Assembly (NCBI GenBank): GCA_017432545.1 | Contig: JAFRJA010000091.1 | Coordinates: forward strand, 1-32,345 | Direction: 5' to 3' | Source: Erysipelotrichaceae bacterium | GTDB lineage: Bacteria; Bacillota_I; Bacilli_A; Erysipelotrichales; Erysipelotrichaceae | Length of the DNA: 32,345 bases | In this document: positions 25,048 through 32,345 of the stretch, in pieces | How the letters are laid out: each line of letters begins with the position of its first letter | Position numbering within the stretch: position 1 is the first letter of the stretch | Program-made: the position numbers and the translations under genes | The notes under the pieces: generated by a model | The model's input: only the letters and a program-made list of their open reading frames with translations | What the model was told of the DNA's origin: nothing | Database searches by the model: none

Positions 25048-25509
25048 ATGGAAGAGAAATTCTATGTCACCGAAGAAGGTCTTAATGACCTGAAAGAAGA
25101 GCTTGATACGCTCGTACATGTAACAAGAGAAGAAGTAATTGAAGAATTAAAAGCTGCCCGTGCACAGGGCGACTTATCAGAAAACGCTGATTATGATGCA
25201 GCCAGAGACCATCAGGCTAAAGTCGAATCTCGTATCAAAGAACTCGAACATCTGATCAAGAATGCAGAACTGATCAGTGAAAAGAAGTCTAATTTCGTTA
25301 GAATCGGTTCTACCGTTGATATTCAGGAGCTTGATACCAAAAACAAGATCACTTACAAGATCGTAGGATCCGTTGAGGCAGACCCTTTGAACGGCTTCTT
25401 ATCTAATGTGACTCCGTTAGCAGTGGCTATTATGGGCCACAGAGTCAATGATGTGGTCACCGTTATGGTCGATCAGCCATATGATGTCAAAATTCTGAAG
25501 ATAAGTTAA
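25048..25509 (+). CDS. greA: Transcription elongation factor GreA
   Basis: 153 aa. GreA enters the RNA polymerase secondary channel and stimulates transcript cleavage in backtracked complexes. The N-terminal antiparallel coiled coil carries ARAQGDLSENADYDAARDHQ, whose acidic tip residues coordinate the catalytic metal. The C-terminal domain (about 80-153) has the FKBP-like fold, with SPVGxAxMG-type sequence replaced by TPLAVAIMGHRVND. Preceded by GGAGG and its own promoter; followed by a strong terminator. Confidence 0.97.
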   Translation: MEEKFYVTEEGLNDLKEELDTLVHVTREEVIEELKAARAQGDLSENADYDAARDHQAKVESRIKELEHLIKNAELISEKKSNFVRIGSTVDIQELDTKNKITYKIVGSVEADPLNGFLSNVTPLAVAIMGHRVNDVVTVMVDQPYDVKILKIS

Positions 25510-25533
25510 GGATTTTATACAATTTAAAGCAAT

Positions 25534-25560
25534 AATGAGTAGGATAACTACTCATTTTTT
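25534..25560 (+). terminator. Rho-independent terminator of greA
   Basis: AATGAGTAG (25534-25542) pairs perfectly with CTACTCATT (25548-25556) across GATAA, with the T-run ending at 25560. The ATG of the next ORF follows with no spacer. Confidence 0.88.
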
Positions 25561-26184
25561 ATGCGAAAAATTCTTATTATTTTGTTCTTGCTGATCATCA
25601 ATATTCTGTCATTTGAATATCTGAAAGAAGTGATTTATGAAAAGAAAGCCTATGATCTGAAGCTCAATCATAATGTTTTTATTTTGCCAAAAAAGGAAAT
25701 ACTGCTCAATGATACAGATGAATTCAGGCCTGAAGATTATTTTGAATTTTATTCTTTCAGTGATTTTTCTTATCGCTATTATTTTGATGAAAAATCACTT
25801 TATCTGGAAGTCGATGAAAACAATTACGTTTTTCCTTATGCGATCAGGGAAAAAGAAGTAGAAATAGTTGAAACAGTCGTAATTCAGGAGGTATATATCA
25901 GGGAAGAAAATGAGGCCACTCAACCTGTTTATGTCGAAGAAGAAAACGATCAGAATCATGATTTTGAATACGAAGATAAATACTTCAATCTGACCAGGGA
26001 TCATTTTAACTATGTCAGAGGTTCATCTGTATCTTCTATCATCGCTGATATCCAGAATTACATCCAGACAAACAAGAGGGTTACGATCGATTATTCTTCA
26101 TTAAACCCCAATGACAGCGGGGAATATTCCGTATTTCTGATAACAGATGATAATACTTATACGGTTTTTGTGAAAATCGATTAG
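25561..26184 (+). CDS. Membrane-anchored or secreted Ig-like protein, unknown function
   Basis: 207 aa. The N-terminus MRKILIILFLLIINILSF is a signal sequence or membrane anchor. The rest is polar, acidic and aromatic, and should lie outside the cell. The last 55 residues (VRGSSVSSIIADI...IDYSSLNPNDSGEYSVFLITDD...YTVFVKID) resemble the bacterial Ig-like/DUF5011 pattern in which a final Asp-x-Gly-x-Tyr-x-Val turn precedes two strands. Residues 32-85 may be a second, more diverged copy. A Glu/Val-rich linker (about 98-135) joins them. There is no Shine-Dalgarno, and the ATG directly abuts the greA terminator T-run. The next gene encodes a surface adhesin, so the pair probably acts at the cell surface. 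No orthologue recognised. Confidence 0.7.
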   Translation: MRKILIILFLLIINILSFEYLKEVIYEKKAYDLKLNHNVFILPKKEILLNDTDEFRPEDYFEFYSFSDFSYRYYFDEKSLYLEVDENNYVFPYAIREKEVEIVETVVIQEVYIREENEATQPVYVEEENDQNHDFEYEDKYFNLTRDHFNYVRGSSVSSIIADIQNYIQTNKRVTIDYSSLNPNDSGEYSVFLITDDNTYTVFVKID

Positions 26185-26226
26185 GTTTTTTCGTTTTTTC
26201 CGGCAATAAAGATATGGAGGGAGAAA

Positions 26227-28059
26227 ATGAAAAAAATAGTTTTAAAAATACTGATATTACTGCTTCTTACATCATCTTTTGTATATATCGCTGCCGAAGA
26301 TGAATACGAAGACATGAAACCGTGGCAATTGAAGATCCTATTACAGAACTGTGATCAGAAACAGGAGATCAAAGTTGTAAGGTACTACAACAACGTTACC
26401 GACAAGGTAGGATTCTGTATTGAACCGGAAGTAAACTACAACCGTTTTGATTATGTCTATACCAAGGATTCCTATCCGGAAAACGAAGTATTCAATATCG
26501 TTAGAGCCTATAACGAATATAACGATGAAGAACATTTTATTTCTGCTCAACTGATGATCTGGGAAGCTGTTAGTGGCAATGTCTATACCTTTGAAGGAAA
26601 AGATGCCTCAGATTTTGGTAAAGACGATCTGCTTACTTTAATTGAGGGATACAAACAGGATGATAATACGATAAATGAAAAAATCGATGTAAAGGCTGGT
26701 CAGGAGAATACTTATTCTTTTGAAGATCTGAGCTCCTATACGATTGAAAGTAATGATGTTACTATCACAGACAAATCTGACACTTCATTTGCTTTTACAA
26801 TCAATGATCCTGATAAAAAAGATAATCACATCTTTTTAAGATCCAGGATCAGAAGAGGAAACGGTGCTTTTATCTATCATTCAGAAGGATCACAGGATCT
26901 TTATTCCTATGAAGGTGATTATTCTAACAAGAAAGATATCGATCTGAAACTTGATGTTTCAAAAGAGGAATATGTAACTTTGAACTTCAGCAAAAAAGAT
27001 ACTTCGGGTAATTGTATAGCCGAAGCTGAGTTTACACTATTTGATCTGGAATCAGATTCTGCCAATGAAACAATGTATATCCTGCAGAAAGACAAAAATG
27101 TCGATCTGTTCAGAATGCTGGTGGAAGATTATCCCAATTATGATCTCAATAAAGTTGAAATCAGTTTATCAGAAAGATTTGAAAAGTATCTTGATGGCAC
27201 GATCATCAAAGCCTCGGAAACCGGTGTCTTTCCATTCACGATCAGATATAACGGCAATATTCTCAAAGAAGGCAAAGTTTTCGTCTTTGAAGATCCGAAT
27301 CAGACCATGGGTGAATATCGAAAATTAAAAGTCAGAAAAATAACTTCAGTTTTAACAGCTAATGATGAGATCAATCATATCAGTGATGTTAAAAAGGGGC
27401 ATAAGTATTATCTTTGTGAAACGAGGCCTTCAAACGGCTATGAATATGCATCCGATCCCTGCAAGATTATCAATACGGCTGATAACAGTTATGAAACACC
27501 GGTGAATTTTATAAATTCCATCAGAAACTATACTTTGAAACTGGTAAAAAACGATCCTGATCATATCTATAAACTTAACGGAGCCAGATTTGAAATGGAA
27601 TATGAAGACGGAAAAGAACTAAAGAGAATCGAATTTGTTACAGGGGCTTTGAACATAACGCAGACAAAGGATCGCAAATACGTAATCTATCGCTATGAAG
27701 GTTCTGATGAAGTCAATGTTGAAGAGTTCAAAAATGCTTATTTCATCAAAGAAAATGTTCCATACGGCAGATATTACTACTATCTGGCTAATGAGCCTGA
27801 TATTGACTTAAACAAGCTTAAAAACAAATATATCGATGTATCTGAAGGATCCTATACGATCCAGAATATTCCTTATGACAGTGCAGTAACCATAAAAGAA
27901 CTTAAAGCTCCTAACGGTTATATTATCGATCCTAATGTATATAAACTTGTACCGGATATTTCATATGATGAAGTAACCTATAAGAACTCCCGAGTCAATA
28001 CGGCACTGATCATTCCGGAAAACAGACGCAAGATCCCTAAGACATGTATAGAAGACTGA
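26227..28059 (+). CDS. Thioester-domain/SpaA-type surface protein without a membrane anchor
   Basis: 610 aa. Signal peptide (1-23, cleavage likely near IAA|ED). Residues 40-150 look like a thioester domain: Cys64 in GFCIEPE and Gln108 in SAQLMIWEAVSG match the paired Cys and (T/S)Q-x-x-IW motifs whose Cys-Gln bond covalently captures host targets in other Gram-positive adhesins. Two SpaA/Cna-B-like modules follow: about 250-432 (Lys256/257, E-box Glu398 in YLCETRPSNGY, Asn427/430) and 434-592 (Lys441, Glu558 in IKELKAPNGY, Asn587), with residues fit for Lys-Asn isopeptide bonds. The C-terminus is IPENRRKIPKTCIED, like a sortase motif (IPKTG) with Cys for Gly, but no hydrophobic tail follows. 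Strong GGAGGGAG precedes the ATG. The end overlaps comEA by 16 bases. Confidence 0.78.
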   Translation: MKKIVLKILILLLLTSSFVYIAAEDEYEDMKPWQLKILLQNCDQKQEIKVVRYYNNVTDKVGFCIEPEVNYNRFDYVYTKDSYPENEVFNIVRAYNEYNDEEHFISAQLMIWEAVSGNVYTFEGKDASDFGKDDLLTLIEGYKQDDNTINEKIDVKAGQENTYSFEDLSSYTIESNDVTITDKSDTSFAFTINDPDKKDNHIFLRSRIRRGNGAFIYHSEGSQDLYSYEGDYSNKKDIDLKLDVSKEEYVTLNFSKKDTSGNCIAEAEFTLFDLESDSANETMYILQKDKNVDLFRMLVEDYPNYDLNKVEISLSERFEKYLDGTIIKASETGVFPFTIRYNGNILKEGKVFVFEDPNQTMGEYRKLKVRKITSVLTANDEINHISDVKKGHKYYLCETRPSNGYEYASDPCKIINTADNSYETPVNFINSIRNYTLKLVKNDPDHIYKLNGARFEMEYEDGKELKRIEFVTGALNITQTKDRKYVIYRYEGSDEVNVEEFKNAYFIKENVPYGRYYYYLANEPDIDLNKLKNKYIDVSEGSYTIQNIPYDSAVTIKELKAPNGYIIDPNVYKLVPDISYDEVTYKNSRVNTALIIPENRRKIPKTCIED

Positions 28060-28514
28060 TCGCAGTTTTACTGATCATAGGCGCGATCTTTTATCTTTCA
28101 TTCAGTCTTGATTTCAGACAGATCGATGAATCTGAAACAATATCTGTTGAAATAAGAGGCAAGGTGAAAAATCCCGGTGTATACCAACTGCCTTTGGGAT
28201 CGACGATCGAAGATATTTTGAATTTGGCCAAACCAACAGAAGAAGCCAATCTTGATGTCCTGTCTTATCAGAGTGTTCTCTACAACAAGCAGATCATAGT
28301 GATCGAAGAAAAAAGTGTAAAGAAACTTGTTTCTATCAACAGCGCATCCTTGGAAGAATTATCTACTTTACCGGGTATTGGCCCATCAACGGCCGCCAAG
28401 ATAATTGAATATAGAGAAAATATCGGTAGTTTTCAGACTTTGGAAGATCTCATGAAAGTTAAAGGAATAGGTAATGGCAAGTTCAATAAACTTAAAGAAT
28501 ATATCTGTCTTTAG
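28044..28514 (+). CDS. comEA: Competence DNA-binding protein ComEA
   Basis: 156 aa. ComEA is the membrane-anchored receptor that binds incoming double-stranded DNA. RRLIAVLLIIGAIFYLSF (3-20) is the membrane anchor. An SLBB domain follows (about 32-90, VEIRGKVKNPGVYQLPLGSTI), then the helix-hairpin-helix DNA-binding pair (SINSASLEELSTLPGIGPSTAAKIIEYR and LMKVKGIGNGKFNKLK). The ATG lies inside the upstream surface-protein gene (16-base overlap, -1 frame), so its translation is coupled to that gene. No independent promoter was seen. The comEC start lies inside its 3' end. Confidence 0.93.
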   Translation: MYRRLIAVLLIIGAIFYLSFSLDFRQIDESETISVEIRGKVKNPGVYQLPLGSTIEDILNLAKPTEEANLDVLSYQSVLYNKQIIVIEEKSVKKLVSINSASLEELSTLPGIGPSTAAKIIEYRENIGSFQTLEDLMKVKGIGNGKFNKLKEYICL

Positions 28515-30294
28515 ACTGATGTTCCTGTTGGTTTTGAATTGTCATTATTTAAACATATATCTTTTTATCTTCAGCTGTATCTATCTACTGTTTACTGATT
28601 ATAAAGAAATGATTCTGTTTATTCTTCTTTCAGGATCAGTATATCTTATAGAGAGGTATCGCATTGATTTTATTCCTTTCGGTATCGTTGATCATATCAG
28701 TGGCAAGTATTATGTCGTTGATAAAGTTCTTTATAAAGTCAAAGTCATTTCACAATTATCCTTAAATCATGGCGATATCCTTTATTTTCCATTTCAGTTG
28801 GAACGGGTAAATGATGATTCTCAGCTGAGTAAAAACATATTATATTCCGGAGAAGCGGGGAAGGTGATATTCAAATTCTTTCCCCGTCTTTTCATTGAAA
28901 GGCAGATCGCCAAACTCAATAACGAAAGTTCTTCAATAATAAACAAGCTGTTCTTCAACCAGTATCTGCCATCTGATTTTGACTACAATCTCGGTTATGG
29001 ATTGATGTCGTATTATCTGTTCCGTTATATCTACGCCAAGAAACCGATAATCGGAATTATTTCAATGACCATTTATTCATTGTTTTTTACTTTCGAAGTG
29101 AAGTTTTTACTCCTGTTCCTTGATTTCTTTTTAAAGAAGAAAAGCGATAAAAGTAAAGATCGTTTTGCGATCAAAGTAATAGTATTGTGTCTGTTGAATA
29201 AAGATCTGATAAACAATTACTCGATAACGTTGCCTCTACTGTTTAATCTGTTTACTTTTATCAGGAAAGACCTTGATTTCAAGACTTATCTCTTGTTTAT
29301 AGAATCCTTGTTATTTGGTGAATGCGGGCTGATCTCCGTCTTTCTTTATCATAAGCTGATCATATTGAAGATAATTGTTTTCGTATTCACTATAATAACA
29401 ATCCTGATACCTTCTTTTGAAAAAATATTTCTTTTAATAATCCAGATCTATTCCTTCATCAATTCCTTTGATATATCTCTACGTGGTTCGATATCGCCTT
29501 TATGTATTCTTATCTTTTTGCTGTTCAGAAAATACGCACATTATAAAAACTTTGATTTGAAATTTGTTTTATTGATCATTCTGATAATTCTTCCGATTAA
29601 TTTTCCTTTTACACACGTAAGCTTTATTGATGTAGGACAGGGTGATGCGATATTGATCAGAAAAGGTTTTATACCTTCGGCTATAATGATCGATACCGGA
29701 TCATCATTTAACTATTACAAACTTAGAAGCGAGCTGATGAAAGAAGGAATATATACGATCGATCATCTGATCGTTACGCATGAAGATTCCGATCATTCAG
29801 GAAATGTTGAAGCACTAAAGAAAGATTTCAGAGTAAAGGAAGTAATAACTGAAGGAAAAGATTTTAATTGGCATGGTCTTTATTTTGATCATCTTGATCT
29901 GGGTACTTATGATAACGACAATGATAATTCCCTGGTCTATTATCTCAATATCGATAATAAAGGATTCTTATTTACCGGAGATATATCCAAGCAGATCGAT
30001 GATATACTGGTAAGAGATTTCGGACAGCTTGATATCGATTTCCTTAAAGTAGCTCATCATGGTTCGGTAACAGGGACAAGTGAAAAGCTTATTTCGTATT
30101 TCCTGCCTGATTTTGCGATCATTTCCACCAACGGATTATATGGTCATCCTCATGAATCTGTACTAAAGACATTAAAAAAATATCTGGTCAGATATTATGT
30201 GACTAAATACTCTTCAACGGTCAGTATTTACTTTACAAAGTACTACGATCTGCTTAAAACCGGGAAGGGCGAATTTGTTATAATTAAGTCGTGA
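28474..30294 (+). CDS. comEC: Competence DNA-channel protein ComEC, compact form
   Basis: 606 aa, against about 770 in Bacillus. ComEC is the polytopic channel for single-stranded DNA entry. The N-terminal half has many hydrophobic segments, with a short soluble part (about 60-135) where the OB-like domain is expected. The C-terminal third is a metallo-beta-lactamase-like domain: FIDVGQGDAILI, THEDSDHSGN (metal-binding His/Asp), FTGDIS and VAHHGS. The ATG at 28474 overlaps comEA by 41 bases but has AAAGGA seven bases upstream; an ATG at 28519 lacks any Shine-Dalgarno. The smaller size is mostly in the membrane/OB part. It ends in GTGA shared with holA. Confidence 0.92.
   Translation: MASSINLKNISVFRLMFLLVLNCHYLNIYLFIFSCIYLLFTDYKEMILFILLSGSVYLIERYRIDFIPFGIVDHISGKYYVVDKVLYKVKVISQLSLNHGDILYFPFQLERVNDDSQLSKNILYSGEAGKVIFKFFPRLFIERQIAKLNNESSSIINKLFFNQYLPSDFDYNLGYGLMSYYLFRYIYAKKPIIGIISMTIYSLFFTFEVKFLLLFLDFFLKKKSDKSKDRFAIKVIVLCLLNKDLINNYSITLPLLFNLFTFIRKDLDFKTYLLFIESLLFGECGLISVFLYHKLIILKIIVFVFTIITILIPSFEKIFLLIIQIYSFINSFDISLRGSISPLCILIFLLFRKYAHYKNFDLKFVLLIILIILPINFPFTHVSFIDVGQGDAILIRKGFIPSAIMIDTGSSFNYYKLRSELMKEGIYTIDHLIVTHEDSDHSGNVEALKKDFRVKEVITEGKDFNWHGLYFDHLDLGTYDNDNDNSLVYYLNIDNKGFLFTGDISKQIDDILVRDFGQLDIDFLKVAHHGSVTGTSEKLISYFLPDFAIISTNGLYGHPHESVLKTLKKYLVRYYVTKYSSTVSIYFTKYYDLLKTGKGEFVIIKS
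30276..30284 (+). promoter_or_regulatory. Extended -10 within comEC, placed for leaderless holA mRNA
   Basis: TGTTATAAT, an extended -10 with perfect hexamer, ends six bases before the GTG start of holA. There is no Shine-Dalgarno at this junction and no clear -35. Confidence 0.5.
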
Positions 30295-31253
30295 TTTACG
30301 TAATTGAAGGCAATGAAGAATTTTTTATCAGGGAAAGGATAAGCAGGATCATTTCCGAAAGTGAAGGGGAAGTAACCAGGTTTGATGGCTCTGATAAAGC
30401 TTTTTCTATTGATATCATGTTAGAAGCCTGTGAGGTTAATTCTTTATTTTCGGAAGGTTCGATTGTTTTAGTCAATGAACCTTATTTTCTTATCAGGAAG
30501 ATCGAAGACAATGAATATATTCTTTTAGAAAAATATATCAATAATCCTATCTATGAATGTCAGCTGGTTTTATATACCTTTGCCAATAACTTCAGCAGCA
30601 GGTTAAAAGCTTATAAGCTGGTTTCACATAATGCGGAGAATATCGTTTTGAATTCCATGGATTATAAGAACTTCAATTCCTATGTCAAAAGCAGAATAAA
30701 CGAAGAAAAACTCAATATCTCTTCTGATGCTGTATATCTTTTGAATAATATCTGTAAAAGAAGTGCGACTTTATTTGAACACAATCTTGAAGTTCTCAAA
30801 CTATATCCTGAACAGATCACGCCGACAGTTGTATCAAAGCTCTGTTCCCGATCGGATGATAACGAATCGTTTGATCTGATCAACGCCTTAACTGATAAGG
30901 ATCTTTCTAAAGCCATTGCACTGGAAAGAAAGATGCTGTCGGATAGTGATTCTGCTTTAAGTGTTATTTCCTTGTTAGCTGGTCAATTGCGTTTTCTTTA
31001 TCAGATCGCTTATTATAATTCTCTCGGCATGAAAAAGAGAGATATTATTTCTGAAAACAACATCAATGAATATCGTTATGACAAGGCTTTAACAGCATTA
31101 AACAAACTTGATATGAAACAGATCATTTATCTGCTTAAGCAGCTGTCGGATCTGGATATTGCTGCCAAATCTGATTATTCATTAAAAGATAATGAACGTT
31201 TTGAAATGTTTATCGTAAGGATGTGCAGGAAGGAAAGATATGCAGGCAATTAA
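30291..31253 (+). CDS. holA: DNA polymerase III delta subunit
   Basis: 320 aa. The delta subunit opens the sliding clamp as part of the clamp loader. The start MIYVIEGNEEFFIRERISRII matches the family N-terminus. The segment FSEGSIVLVNEP corresponds to the beta-clamp-contact/AAA region, and the C-terminal collar is represented by LLAGQLRFLYQIAYYNSLGMKKRDI and LKQLSDLDIAAKSDYSLKDNERFEMFIVRM. The GTG at 30291 overlaps the comEC stop (GTGA). Location after comEC is common in Bacillota. Its 3' end overlaps the serine dehydratase gene by 14 bases. A -10 element six bases upstream may give a separate leaderless transcript for this essential gene. Confidence 0.93.
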   Translation: MIYVIEGNEEFFIRERISRIISESEGEVTRFDGSDKAFSIDIMLEACEVNSLFSEGSIVLVNEPYFLIRKIEDNEYILLEKYINNPIYECQLVLYTFANNFSSRLKAYKLVSHNAENIVLNSMDYKNFNSYVKSRINEEKLNISSDAVYLLNNICKRSATLFEHNLEVLKLYPEQITPTVVSKLCSRSDDNESFDLINALTDKDLSKAIALERKMLSDSDSALSVISLLAGQLRFLYQIAYYNSLGMKKRDIISENNINEYRYDKALTALNKLDMKQIIYLLKQLSDLDIAAKSDYSLKDNERFEMFIVRMCRKERYAGN

Positions 31254-32345
31254 AGGTTTATACAGGATCGGCTATGGTCCCTCAAGTTCTCATACGATAG
31301 CTCCTTATCGCATCGCCAGTTACTATAAGGAACATTTTAAAGACTGTGAACGCTATGAGATAGTTTTAGGCGGATCTTTAGCTTTAACAGCCATGGGACA
31401 TGGCACACTTGATATCATCAGAAGAGCTTTGGGAACTGATGAGATTTCTTTTGTTTATGATCGCACCACTAAGGAAAACATCATGAACATTACAGGTTAT
31501 AAAAATGATGAAGTTTATAAAACCTGGCATGGAAAATCTTTGGGTGGCGGTGCTGTTTCAATTGAAGAATATGATTGTCATGATCTTGATGATATCTATA
31601 AGGAAAACAATTTTACGGAAATAAAGGAATACCTGAAAAAACATAATGTTACTCTGATTGAATACGCTGAAACTCACGAACCTGATCTTAAGGATCATCT
31701 GAAAAAATGTCTGGAAGTGATGTTTGATACGGTTAACAGAGGTTTAAATTCAGAAGGACTGATAAATAAAGAGCTGAATTACTATAGAGTTGCGAAAAAC
31801 CTGTATAAAAAAGCCGAAAACAAAAACGATTATATCCTTGCTTATTCTTACGCAACATGTGAAGAGAATGCCGCGGGAGGTCTCATGTGTACGGCACCGA
31901 CTTTGGGAGCCTGCGGTATCCTTACTTCCTTAATGTATTACCTGCGTTTCAATGAAGATTTATCGATTGATACATTATGTGATCTGCTGATCGTTGCCGG
32001 TGTCTTTGGCAACTGTATCAAGAAGAATGCCTCGATCGCGGGATCGGAAGGCGGATGTCAGGCAGAAGTTGGCACGGCCTGTGCCATGGCGGCTGCGGCA
32101 ATTGCCTGCCATAACAAACAATCGCTTCCGACGATCGAATATGCGGCAGAAATGGGTATCGAACACTGTCTGGGTCTGACTTGTGATCCGATACTCGGTT
32201 ATGTGATCATTCCGTGTATTGAAAGAAATGCAATATATATCTTGCGAGCCTTTGATTGCGCAGATCTGGCTGCTTCGCTTTGTAATGTAAAAGAAAACTA
32301 TGTGAGTTTTGACAACGTTGTTCATGCGATGAACTATACCGGAAA
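31240..32345 (+). CDS. sdaA: L-serine dehydratase, single-chain iron-sulfur type, 3'-truncated
   Basis: Open from ATG 31240 to the window edge (368 codons visible). This enzyme converts L-serine to pyruvate and ammonia with an oxygen-sensitive 4Fe-4S cluster. The N-terminal beta domain begins MQAIKGLYRIGYGPSSSHT, the substrate-binding GPSSSHT motif. The alpha domain starts near residue 200 and has ASIAGSEGGCQAEVG, the family signature, then LTCDPILG and IPCIERNA with cluster cysteines. Both parts are in one chain, as in Escherichia coli SdaA, whereas Bacillus uses two genes (sdaAA, sdaAB). AGGAAGGAAAG lies just before the ATG inside holA (14-base overlap). The C-terminus is outside the window. 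Confidence 0.92.
   Translation, partial: MQAIKGLYRIGYGPSSSHTIAPYRIASYYKEHFKDCERYEIVLGGSLALTAMGHGTLDIIRRALGTDEISFVYDRTTKENIMNITGYKNDEVYKTWHGKSLGGGAVSIEEYDCHDLDDIYKENNFTEIKEYLKKHNVTLIEYAETHEPDLKDHLKKCLEVMFDTVNRGLNSEGLINKELNYYRVAKNLYKKAENKNDYILAYSYATCEENAAGGLMCTAPTLGACGILTSLMYYLRFNEDLSIDTLCDLLIVAGVFGNCIKKNASIAGSEGGCQAEVGTACAMAAAAIACHNKQSLPTIEYAAEMGIEHCLGLTCDPILGYVIIPCIERNAIYILRAFDCADLAASLCNVKENYVSFDNVVHAMNYTG

Noticed and set aside
28030-28110. A -1 frameshift joining the surface protein IPKT end to the ComEA membrane helix
   Set aside because: No slippery heptamer or stimulating structure is visible, the ComEA helix is preceded by RR as in a normal N-terminal anchor, and the fused orientation would not make a sorting signal.
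28060-28120. Stop-codon readthrough giving the surface protein a hydrophobic tail
   Set aside because: Past the TGA the same frame reads SQFY then another stop, with no membrane segment.
31975-32325. Minus-strand ORF of 116 codons near the window end
   Set aside because: It lies wholly antisense to the well-conserved serine dehydratase alpha domain.

Overview
The window is A+T-rich chromosomal DNA from a Gram-positive low-GC bacterium (Bacillota). The evidence is three T-box leaders ahead of aminoacyl-tRNA synthetase genes, RNase HIII, MutS2, Spx, IreB/DUF1292, RecD2, and gene blocks matching the Bacillus order (rnhC<>cvpA-mutS2; mnmA-recD2-alaS-ireB-yrzB-mltG-udk-greA; comEA-comEC-holA). 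Missing members of those blocks (zapA, polX, ruvX, peptidase genes) and a Lys/Ala-rich histone-H1-like gene suggest a streamlined lineage such as Erysipelotrichia; this placement is inference. No insertion sequence, prophage, CRISPR array, rRNA or tRNA gene was seen.

Layout. (1) 1-3226: 3' part of valS with a coupled alpha/beta hydrolase. (2) 3234-3702: a promoter, the Lys/Ala repeat protein and its terminator. (3) 3763-5806: T-box(Thr)-thrS; the ThrRS lacks its TGS domain. (4) 5814-8375, minus: rnhC then proS. (5) 8394-14304: cvpA-mutS2-uvrC-a 56-codon membrane ORF-rmuC, all overlapping. (6) 14303-15539, minus: T-box(Trp)-trpS. (7) 15553-19774: spx-mnmA-recD2-ECF S component, all overlapping. 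(8) 19779-25560: T-box(Ala)-alaS, ireB, yrzB-mltG-udk, greA. (9) 25561-32345: an Ig-like membrane-anchored protein, a thioester/SpaA-type surface protein, comEA, comEC, holA and a serine dehydratase running off the end.

Themes. Translation supply (five synthetases, MnmA, three T-boxes), genome maintenance (MutS2, UvrC, RmuC, RecD2, RNase HIII, HolA) and DNA uptake (ComEA/ComEC) dominate. The least ordinary parts are: a surface-protein pair translationally fused into the competence operon, with a sortase-like C-terminus that lacks an anchor; four start codons each placed exactly six bases after a -10 hexamer, suggesting leaderless mRNAs; a tiny uncharacterised membrane ORF between uvrC and rmuC; a cysteine-rich tail on Spx; and strong over-representation of GATC throughout coding DNA.
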